Part shown: positions 55,880 to 64,000 of the stretch, piece after piece
Layout: each line of letters starts with the position of its first letter
Numbering within the stretch: the first letter of the stretch is position 1
Source of the DNA: Suillus spraguei
Lineage: Eukaryota > Basidiomycota > Agaricomycetes > Boletales > Suillaceae
Assembly (NCBI GenBank): GCA_016800925.1
Contig: JABCPU010000255.1
Coordinates: forward strand, 1 to 64,000
Length of the DNA stretch: 64,000 nucleotides
Direction of reading: 5' to 3'
Notes under the pieces: model-generated
Told to the model about the DNA's origin: nothing
Seen by the model: only the letters and a program-made list of their open reading frames with translations
Database searches by the model: none
Program-made: the position numbers and the translations under genes

Positions 55880-57030
55880 CACCCACACCACGTAAATTGT
55901 TATTATATGAAAAGGATACGATGCAGCTGGCACCGGCTGATTGGAAGAGCCATCACACAACTTCCTACACCGCACCTTGCCTTTGCTTCCACGATCTAAC
56001 GATATGATATTCCTGATTGTTGAATACCCGCGGCAAAGATTTTTAGATCCAGTGGTTGCTTGGATTATCAACTTCTAATTGTCCATGTAAATGTAACAAA
56101 CACGCCGAAGTCGTAGCAGAACGTCGATCGCAAGGCCAAGTTAAGGGCTGTACGACATCTCATACGGTTTCCGCTCGAGTACACTTACGTAATCAGTAGC
56201 TGTCTCCGTTCTCCTCCTTACTTGTTTGACACAGCTCAGACAAACAAAACTCCTCAGTTATTATTCTCATTGCATGGTCCTACACCCCGAATTCTAACAA
56301 TGGTATGTTGCGGAGAGGCAGTGAGTCGTGCAGCAATTCGAATTTGGATGTCAAAACTCTATTTTACAATAGTTGGTAGTTTTATCGTCGCGCCGACCAT
56401 TCTCGATAGCTTGGATTGTCCCCTTTACTATACATGACGACTTCAACAAGTTCAATTGGCCGATTATTTTTAATAGCATGCCATACCCTCGCGAGCTGTT
56501 GGGCCCGCTGCGTATAAGTTGGGGGGATGCATGCGTGCAACAGGATTAGCTCCGCCCCGATCGAGGTGAACGACCCATACATTCGAGATCTTCCTGATAA
56601 AATTGAATTGTCCAGCATCCTGCAGAGTTGAGATTCGTGTCCTGGATATCGTCTACAGTATTAGAATCTGCTGCTGGTGCATTTTGGCGATGGACGCAAC
56701 AACTCTGGCAGGTCTCCAAACTATTTTCAGACGTGCACTGCAGACCAATTGGGGATTAGGACCTTCTTCCACTTCTGGATCATCCTGAAAACCACCAGTA
56801 CGTTCCGATGTGTCATTTTATTTCCATGTATTTCAATCAACTCCGACTGCGGAGCCTACTATTGGATGGGCTCCTAATCGGACCGTCAAAACTTACCTTC
56901 AAATACTGTCGAAGGCCATGACAAGACTGCCCTCTAGCTCTTCTAGCCGGGAAGAGGTGTTTGGGGCTGCACACATATTCCAGAACTTGTTGTCCAGGCA
57001 TCAGCCAGCATTAGCAAGATGCTACTTCTG
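55880..57030. other. Intergenic, no gene supported
   Basis: Short frames on both strands (for example 56382-56618 minus) have no recognised motif or consistent splice structure. Confidence 0.35.
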
Positions 57031-57038
57031 GATTAAAT

Positions 57039-57368
57039 TTAGTTAAATAATAGGAAGGCAAACACACCTTGCGCGCCTTCTTTTCCAACTTCGCATAGAG
57101 AGTGGAACATTATGAGCGTCGACGAGTAAGCTACCATTAGTACCCCATCCATATCGCGAAACTTAGTCGAGAACGAATCGACTTCCCGATGCACCATCTT
57201 ACCCATCGCGTTCTGCACCAGCTTCTCGTCAGCCTCGCAGCGCTTTTTCTGGCAGTGAGTGAATGCGGAGGGTAGGAAGCTAGGAGAAAAGTTAGTCCAG
57301 GATACAGCTCCCGGTTGGGCATCCCGCTTAAAGTATTTTCCATTGGCGAAGAGGATTTCAACGGGCGC
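57039..57368 (-). CDS. Coding-like minus-strand segment, unrecognised
   Basis: About 100 codons are open without an obvious start (APVEILFANGKYFKRDAQPG, SWTNFSPSFLPSAF, CQKKRCEADEKLVQNAMGK, FSTKFRDMDGVLMVAYSS), ending at a stop near 57039. Composition and length suggest a real terminal exon or the relic of one. Upstream exons could not be joined. No family recognised. Confidence 0.3.
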   Translation of the reverse strand, partial: APVEILFANGKYFKRDAQPGAVSWTNFSPSFLPSAFTHCQKKRCEADEKLVQNAMGKMVHREVDSFSTKFRDMDGVLMVAYSSTLIMFHSLCEVGKEGAQGVFAFLLFN

Positions 57369-57369
57369 G

Positions 57370-58100
57370 GGATGTTGTTAAGGTCAGGGAGTGGGACAGA
57401 AGCCCCACTAGATTTTCCTTGTCGGAGCCAATGAGGTGGGCTGCAGCTGTTTGCGATGAACTTCTCATCTCTATTTTGACCTTTGGGAAAGAGTCTCAGC
57501 GAGCTCCGACATGTACAAGGCTGGCTTACTTGCGCGGGTGCTCGAAGCGTAGCGTTGTAGCATTCTGCAGGTCAGAAAGTTGTAGGAATCATCACCTCGA
57601 GATACGCGAGGCTAATAACAGTCTGAATCAGATGTCACCCCAATCACAGATACCCTTGGAGGCTTCGAAGGTGGTAAAGATCACAATCGGTGGCTAGTTG
57701 ATTATATAGAGTGAATTTGGAAGTTACTGAGCTAAGAATTGGCTGGAACGGAGTCATTGCACTTACCAGATGGCGTTGGAAATTATGTGCCACTGTACAA
57801 CCTCGATACTTCTTGATTCATTATGAGGCCAATTCAACCAGAAAGCTCTGACCATTAGAAGGCGACATTGTATATTCCTCCCTCTCTGCTCTATTTTGGA
57901 ATCGAATGTAGTCGAGCGCGTTCGTACCAGGATGGGACGCCCAATCGAGTCTGTCCAACTGTGTAAAATGTACTTGGTGAACGAGTTAATGCAGATTGAG
58001 AGGTATGAAGACGACTCACTATGTTGATGTCGCGGTAATTCGCGAATTTAGCATACTCAGCTTTATTAATTGTATCTACAGCTCTGAAGTGTCTCTTGCG
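57370..58100. other. Intergenic, no gene supported
   Basis: A 92-codon plus-strand frame (57419-57697) looks incidental. The right end leads into the upstream region of the FHA gene. Confidence 0.35.
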
Positions 58101-58219
58101 GGATAGTTGGGCTTCGAAGCGTCGATTGCGCGATCACATGACCTGCAAGTTTGGCATGACGCGAACCGAAAACAAACTCTAGCCAAGACTCCAAGACTTG
58201 ATTTAACCTGCTCATCATC
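58100..58219 (+). promoter_or_regulatory. FHA-gene upstream region with conserved ATCACATGACC
   Basis: GCGCGATCACATGACCTGCAAG lies about 90 bp before the ATG. The same ATCACATGAC core stands in the equivalent position in the relics at about 31321, 34467, 46394 and 49770. It may be an E-box-like (CACATG) binding site, or simply shared ancestry. Confidence 0.45.
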
Positions 58220-61200
58220 ATGGACGGCAGCGAAATAGGGCTGTTCGGTACGCTGCGGCTGATGAAGCGGACGACTGATGAGCAGGTAGCAGCCTTCCCA
58301 ATCGATGAGGAAATAGTCACCTTTGGACGCGAGCCGACGTGCAGTGTGCGCCTCTATTACCCAGAGATCAGTCCTCTGCATGCAAAAATCGTATTTCAGG
58401 AAAGAAAGGTGCGTGGAAGGTTCATTTAAATTTACTGAACTGCTGGAACTCGCTAGCAGGCTTTTCTCGTCGTTCTTGGCGACACAGGCCTCACCATTGA
58501 CGGCTGTCCCGTGCTCCCATCCACCAATGCCACCCTTCCTACAACAGTTCCCGTCTCCAACAACTGCGAAATTGAAATACACAAGAAACGGTTCATATTC
58601 TCCTACCCGCCGAAGCAGCTACGTTCTCCGCTATACAACATCGATTCACCGGTCAAGTCTGAAAATGGCGGCGGCGGTCGGAGGAAAATACGAATGAGCA
58701 TGATCCACAGTGCTCAAGTATTTACGCCTCGTGGAAAACCTTCTTCAGATCCACTCGCAAACCTTCGGATTCTCCAGAGCCCGCTCAAGCAGCTCGTGCC
58801 GTCCCCACGCAAGCCCTCTGCCCTAAAGGATTCTCACATCCCAGAACCGGACGAAATAGAAGAAGAAATCGTACTTGTAGAGTCTAATACTCCACATGTG
58901 GTACAAGAGGATAAGGACCTTGTCATCCTCGAGCGTGTCGATGTCCAAGCCCTTCCTCCGCCCACCCCACTGCAAAGGCCAAGACCAAGTATAAACATAT
59001 ATAAAACTCCGAACAGGCGTACTCGTCCTTCGTTACACCGTGCCGTACTGATTCGCAGTGTACATCGTGCTGTTATGGCGCGTGAGGAAGAGGAGGAAGA
59101 GAAAGAAGTTGAGGAGGTGATTGTAGGTGAGGCAGCAGTAGAGGAGGGCAAGGGTCATGAAAATGACGATAATGAAGAATTTAATGACGAACACAAAGGA
59201 AGCGCAGGGGACAAGCATGAAGAATCCGATGAAGATGGAGGTGGCGCAAACTCAGACACCATTGAAGAGCCTACTCCTCAACCAAGCACATGGCGCAAAT
59301 CTCTCAATGCTGTGCGTGCACGCGTTGTATGGCCTTTCCGCTCGAGTTCTACTGCGCCCGAAGAAAACGATGACAGCGACCAGGAAGATGAAGATGAGGA
59401 CGACGTAAATCTCCCCTTTATTTCTCCTCATCATACTAACTATGATCACCAGCACGCTCAAATGGACACCGATGAGGACACACAGCCCCCACCCCCATCC
59501 TCTTCCCCACCTCCTGCTTACATCACACCCCAAGCCCAACCACGGCTTACGCCCGCAAGAGGCCCCCGACCTCTGGGATCATTCATGACGCCCCAAGTAT
59601 CGCACCCACAATCAGACATTGGCATTGGCCGCGCTACAGGACGCAACTCCCTTGGTGGAGCGTTGCGCATACCGTTGCCTCCTGGGGTGTCTGCACGTGC
59701 ACCATCTGGCCCTGTGGAGACATGGGGAGGTGCTAAGAGAGTACGCGTCGAGCCAAAATGGCGCATTGGGGATATTGAAGTGCGAGATGTAGAGGAAGTG
59801 AAGGAAGAGGACAAGGCAGGCGCGGGATTAATGAGGACACGAGTGAGTGAGGAGGAGAAGAAGGTGAGTGCATATATATTTTCTTTTACTTTTCTGGAGC
59901 TTGGCAGGTTGGGAAAAGGTATAAGGGTGCAGATCGGGGTTCATTTGGAATTACTTCCCCATGCGCCTGGATTACTGTGATACAGGGTATATATATGCGT
60001 CACATTTTCTGTTTCGTGTCCTCATCCCTCTTGACTTTCTTTTCTTGTGGCATTTCTCTCTCTATGACGCGTCTTCCAACTAACCACAACCCACAGGCCA
60101 TACAAGAGCGCCGTAAATCAGCTCTCACCACACCTGACCCTTTCTTTGCACAGGTACCAGGGCTGCGAAGGCAATCCGTCGCACCCTCTATACCGTCTAC
60201 CTCGAGTGGCGGTGACACGCTACGGAAACTGCCCTCCCTGCTGGATTCTGCCGTCCGCACTGTCGGTGAGCGCAGTATATCTCCCACTAAGTCAGGCGAG
60301 AGGAGCATCTCGCCGACCAAATTTGGGGAGAGAAGTACATCACCAACCAAGTTCAGAGAGAGAAGCGCATCCCCTACAAAAGCCCCCACCCATTCGCGCC
60401 CCTCGTCCCCCACGAAGCTCTTCTCTTCTCCTGTGAAATCATTGGAAGCGCCTGCGAAGGTTTACACGCCTTTCGGGCGTCCTCCATCACCTTTGAAGGC
60501 ACCGTTGACGCCACATAGTGAGGAAGATGAGGAGGACACGCGAAGTTTGTTGGATCGGATGAAGCGAACTGTGGAGGAGATGAAACGACGTAGGAGCGTG
60601 GGTCCGTTTGGGGAGGATGAGCGTGAGTACGAGGAGGATGGCGAGGATGATAACATAGCGGGCGCTGAGCAACGTATGGATGTCGAGGAGAATGTAGAAG
60701 AAAATATCGAGGAGGAACAGCAAATAGGTGAGGAAGAAGAAAGTAGCGATAAAGAGAATGGCCTGGCATCCTCGTTCCGTGAACCCCAATCCTCTTCACA
60801 CCCTGAACCTGACCTCGAGACGATTGACCCATCCGAACACATGTCTGTGCCTCTCTCGCCCACACGCATTGCGCTTGACCTTGATCTCGAACTGGAGAGG
60901 ACGCCACTACCCCAGCTCACGCGTCCCACCTCTCGCCCGCAGCACAAGAATGCACCATCGTTTGCAGGGCCGCAGACACCTGCCCTCGCGTCACTTAAGC
61001 ATCTCTTCCCTCCACCAGCACCGGTACCAAGTACTCCAGCAGTGAAGAGCATGCGTTCGCTGTTCCGAGGGGCTGGCAAAGGTGCCGGGATGGACATGGA
61101 AGAGGATGTGTTGGAGGGTGTTGGAGAGATGATGGTTACACCTGAGGGGTATCGAGCGCATGTCGAGGACGTAGACGAACAAGGGGATGAGATAAAAGGG

Positions 61201-62316
61201 GAGGAGCAAGTTAACAGAAGAGAGACCGAGGAGCGACGCAAACCTCCGAAGACTACCTCCCGCAAGGCCCCTGTTCCTGCTTCTGGGCCTGGGCCCACTA
61301 CAACAGCAGCTCGTCGCCGCACAAGAACTACTACGGCCACGGGAGCTACTACCTCCAGAGAGAGGGAGTCATCGACTTCTAGGACTGTTTCGCGTGTGGA
61401 GACAGTGCTTACGAAAAGGGTGCCAATCCTACCTCCAAAACGTACAGAGAAAGAGAAAGAAAGGGCAAAAATGCCAGAACCAGCACCAAAGCCAGTAGCT
61501 AAATCAGATGCGGAAGACGAAGCAAAAGGAGACGAGATTCAGGAGATTCCGCCTCAGCCTGCCGCACAAAAGAAACCTGCGAGAGCGCGTCTGCTTCGTG
61601 CGCGCAAAGGTGTCGCAGCTGATGACTCGGTATGCACTTTCTTGATAGGTCTTGTTGGTAGCTAATCAAAAGTCATTATTTAGGACGAAGAGCCTGCTCC
61701 TGTGCCAAAGACGCGAGATACCAGTACTGAGCCTAGGATGCGTGCTGCTAGTACTGAGCCTGGAGCTCGTGTAGTTGCCACAACAGCGAGAAAAACGAAA
61801 GTGGACGCTGTTGAAATGGTACTTTTTCCCCTTCTTCCTATTGCAATTCTACATCTCAATCCACTCCTGCAGATCCCGAAAACCCGGGCGACCCGCAGCC
61901 GTTCCATACCCGTTCCAGTTGCTCGATCTGAGCCTGCGAAGGCACGCCCACGAGTTCTTGTGAAGCCAAAGGCCGCAACTACGACAACCCGTGCTCCCTC
62001 CCGGGGCACGATGCGTAGCACGGAAGACAACGACGATGATGATGGAGATGACCCCCTTGATTCGATCGCCAAGCCTGAAGCCCCGGCTCCCATACAGAGG
62101 GCGAGACGCACGCGGGCAGTGACTGCACCTGTGAAAGAGGAGGATGTCGATGTTCCAGTTCCTGGAAAGGCGAAAAACACAACAACGACCCGCAGGCGCG
62201 CGATGATGGCGGTAGATAAGGAAAATACCCCATCGAGTTCAAAGGAGGATGAAGGTGAGCGAAAGAAGGAGGTGGAGGTGAAGCGCACGACGCGGGCGAC
62301 AAGGTCACGAACGTGA
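58220..62316 (+). CDS. FHA-domain nuclear protein (1234 aa)
   Basis: Exons 58220-58408, 58460-59863, 60097-61629, 61684-61818 and 61873-62316 keep frame. The introns are 51, 233, 54 and 54 bp. Residues about 1-115 form an FHA domain (PIDEEIVTFGREPTCSVRL, YYPEISPLHAKI, LGDTGLTIDGCPV), with the G-R...S...H signature of phosphothreonine binding. The rest is low-complexity: acidic runs, proline-directed sites, and an array of (E)R-S-x-SPTK repeats near residues 590-625. It also has two KEN motifs (SDKENG, VDKENTPSS) and an Arg/Thr-rich basic tail. This suggests a chromatin- or cell-cycle-linked nuclear protein, loosely comparable to Ki-67-type FHA proteins. It is the intact parent of the relics in the array. 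Confidence 0.85.
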
Positions 62317-62329
62317 AGTTGCATTGAAT

Positions 62330-62475
62330 GGACTCTGTTTGTTCAGTTATCTGTTCTGAATTTCTCTGCCAAACGATTGTAATCACCTACTATGTACGTC
62401 AAGTATTCGGGTAATGTGTGTACTAATATATGATGACGAACAAGCTACCACTGGCTCTACCGACTTTCTACCGAC
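62330..62475. other. Convergent intergenic region
   Basis: About 150 bp separate the stops of the FHA gene and the minus-strand small gene; terminator signals were not identified. Confidence 0.4.
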
Positions 62476-63037
62476 TCAGCTCTCGTCTAGGCTCTGGAGC
62501 ACTTGCGAGTACGTCATGAGTCGTCTGCCAGAAATATTTGGCACATCTACTTTCTCCCACATGTCCTCGTCGGTATCACTGCAGTCATCATTGATGGGTA
62601 TGACTTTGGGGTTCGAATCAAGGATTTCAAAGTCCCCTAGTCGGCTCTTGGCTATGTTCAAGTTCAGTCAATGCTTTGTTCTCATGTGATGGCAAAGATG
62701 CGCTTTACCTTTGCGCTGGCGCTTGGAGGGTAAAATTTGCGCGGCATCAAAGAGGGAAAATGTTGCGCTAAATGACACAGGGGTGAAAACCTCTGATGCG
62801 GCGTATTCCTCAGCGTCATAAATATTATCGACCGAATACCCGTCGACTGTGGCTGCGCAGATGAAGCCCCTGCTTTTCCAAGTCGAACCGTCCCCGCGTC
62901 CGGGGTTCCGACGCAGGATGGTTCCATTGCCGCGTTTGCGGGAATGCTGTGATTTAGCGTATGTGGTGAGCGCCTGATAGTGCGAAATAACCATGCCGTA
63001 CCTTTTTCTCCCATGCCTTGGCGCTGAGAGATGGCAT
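62476..63037 (-). CDS. Small unrecognised protein
   Basis: ATG at 63037 begins MPSLSAKAWEKK. The reading continues, after a short gap of 28 bp bounded by GT and AG (probably a different splice choice), with ALTTYAKSQHSRKRGNG, GFICAATVDGYSVDNIYD, FTPVSFSATFSLFDAAQIL and KRQRK. A standard 57-bp intron (62652-62708) joins this to KSRLGDFEILDSNPKVIPI, an acidic DDCSDTDEDMWEKV stretch and a terminal TYSQVLQSLDES. The basic middle and acidic tail suggest a nuclear or regulatory protein. I do not recognise the family, and the first splice is uncertain. Confidence 0.55.
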
Positions 63038-63099
63038 GTTTATGCGGTGTATAGGGCGGAGGAAGTTGGTACAGTGTTAATCTGAGCAGGAGGCCTCTC

Positions 63100-63249
63100 A
63101 AGACTTTTATGTTTGAGAAAATGAGTCAAGCTTGACTGACTTTGACTAATGCGGAGCATATTTGATTTGCGCTTTTGTGTCAAGGAGCCGAACCTGAACG
63201 ACATGTGAGTCATTGGCTCACGGAAGCGATGACTACCGTGACTATCAAC
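63100..63249. promoter_or_regulatory. Upstream region of the small minus-strand gene
   Basis: The gap lies between the 5' end of that gene and the 3' end of the membrane-protein gene. TCAAGCTTGACTGACTTTGACTAATG-type short repeats are visible but no defined motif. Confidence 0.3.
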
Positions 63250-64000
63250 TTATCGTCGGTTACTATTGGATGTGAATTTATACAGCATGTCAATAACTTT
63301 AGACGCAGTGTAAGATAAATAAATAGAGAAACCCGGTAATCTAACTAACAACCTGCAGGTTGGGGCCGGGTGATGTATTGTAACCGATGGAAAACTCGAT
63401 ATGACTGTGCCGGATGCAAGTGGTCTTACGGCTATTGAGTCTGTGATTGTGTTAGCTCTAGCCCCGCTCTGAGCAGAGTGACTCACGCGGCCAGGAGCGA
63501 ATTGGTATAAACTATTTTTAAATTAACCAACGTACGTAAATCAAAATGTAAAAAGCAATGCTCACCATCAGCCAGGACATCGTAAATAGCGGTCCATAAG
63601 ACTAGAGTAGAAAGGCTCAGATATGAATCCATGGTTACAACGGACTGCCTCACAAGTAGTTCTCATGGTACAAAACTGTAGACATGAGCGGTGCTCATCA
63701 CCATCGTAATTGAAGAGACTCACGAAAACAATAACTAAGACAGCAGACATGCTGAGAATATTGACCCCATGGCCAAACCTTCGTATGTGAGATTTGCTCA
63801 CCTAGTGGCGAGACCAGTTTCAATTGCCCAAAGAGTTAGGCGGTCAGCAATATTGTGTATTCTTGAAGGGGATCGTTTAGAGGAGAGGTATCATGGGATA
63901 GTGTAGCTTACTGTTGAACTTTGGTCCGCCTGCGTTCACGCTGCACAAAATACACCAGACCAATCGTTGTTACCAGATCGCAAACAGCGGCTGCAACGAG
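63250..64000 (-). CDS. DUF6534-like membrane protein, 3' part, runs off the window
   Basis: From the right edge the minus strand encodes LVAAAVCDLVTTIGLVYFVQRERRR, a helix plus basic loop typical of DUF6534 proteins of Agaricomycetes. After a GTAAGC intron come DRLTLWAIETGLAT, then SMSAVLVIVF after another intron. Further coding pieces follow, including YTNSLLA-like sequence near 63510 and a Ser/Thr-rich tail ending at 63250 (ANTITDSIAVRPLASG, VISSFPSVTIHHPAP). The part around 63600-63680 could not be read in one frame, so the exon structure there is uncertain. The N-terminal helices lie beyond position 64000. Function of the family is unknown. Confidence 0.5.

Noticed and set aside
60462..61340. 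292-codon minus-strand frame rich in serine
   Set aside because: It is the antisense shadow of the acidic, low-complexity exon 3 of the FHA gene, whose sense model is supported by splice sites and homologous relics.
61680..62324. 214-codon minus-strand frame
   Set aside because: Antisense to FHA exons 4-5; serine/valine/arginine-rich because the sense strand is Arg/Thr-rich.

Overview
This window is genomic DNA from a filamentous basidiomycete, most likely an Agaricomycete. The evidence is the many spliceosomal introns of about 42-60 bp, a Plavaka-type DNA transposon, fungal PIF/Harbinger, copia and gypsy relics, and gene families typical of mushroom-forming fungi: C2-TPR-GTPase and NACHT-WD40 STAND proteins, DUF6534-like membrane proteins, and expanded multi-pass membrane families. 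No rRNA, tRNA or CRISPR array was recognised.

Region 1 (1-22.7 kb) is repeat- and transposon-rich with no convincing host gene. It opens with a head-to-head inverted array (unit about 165 bp), then a long-TIR element (1544-2718), an 84/168-bp satellite (3.9-5.7 kb) and a minisatellite (6.3-6.8 kb). A decayed Harbinger transposase (7.93-8.82 kb) lies near a broken minus-strand Myb/SANT-like gene (9.7-11.7 kb), which appears to be split by LTR-like DNA. Next come a gypsy RNase H fragment, a 1.38-kb solo LTR with TSDs, a broken Plavaka transposase (14.0-18.1 kb) split by an LTR-like insertion, and a Harbinger-type element with perfect 39-bp TIRs (18510-21540), whose transposase carries a MITE.

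Region 2 (22.7-50.1 kb) is a tandem array built from a dyad: a multi-pass membrane protein gene followed by the decayed 5' part of an FHA-domain gene. Three membrane genes look intact (A 22759-24363, B 29610-31201, C 32764-34346). E and F are full-length pseudogenes, D is truncated, and two exon-1 stubs remain. Between A and B, on the minus strand, is an intact C2-TPR-GTPase gene with a second G-like domain that lacks a P-loop. The array is also interrupted by foreign DNA carrying a small secreted cysteine-rich protein gene (about 37.7 kb), a 418-bp MITE with a readable empty site, and a 4.67-kb copia element with 408-bp LTRs and a target-site duplication.

Region 3 (50-64 kb) is lower in repeats. 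It holds a NACHT-WD40 relic, a pair of divergently placed small coiled-coil paralogs (one broken), a seven-TM membrane protein gene with six introns (54536-55876), the intact five-exon FHA-domain gene (58220-62316) whose 5' part was copied repeatedly in Region 2, a small unrecognised gene (62476-63037), and the 3' part of a DUF6534-like membrane protein gene running off the right end.

The most notable feature is the locus as a whole: fast-duplicating secretory-pathway membrane proteins intermixed with STAND/GTPase-type proteins, a candidate effector-like secreted protein and dense mobile elements. This resembles an accessory island for self/non-self recognition or host interaction, but that function is inference only.
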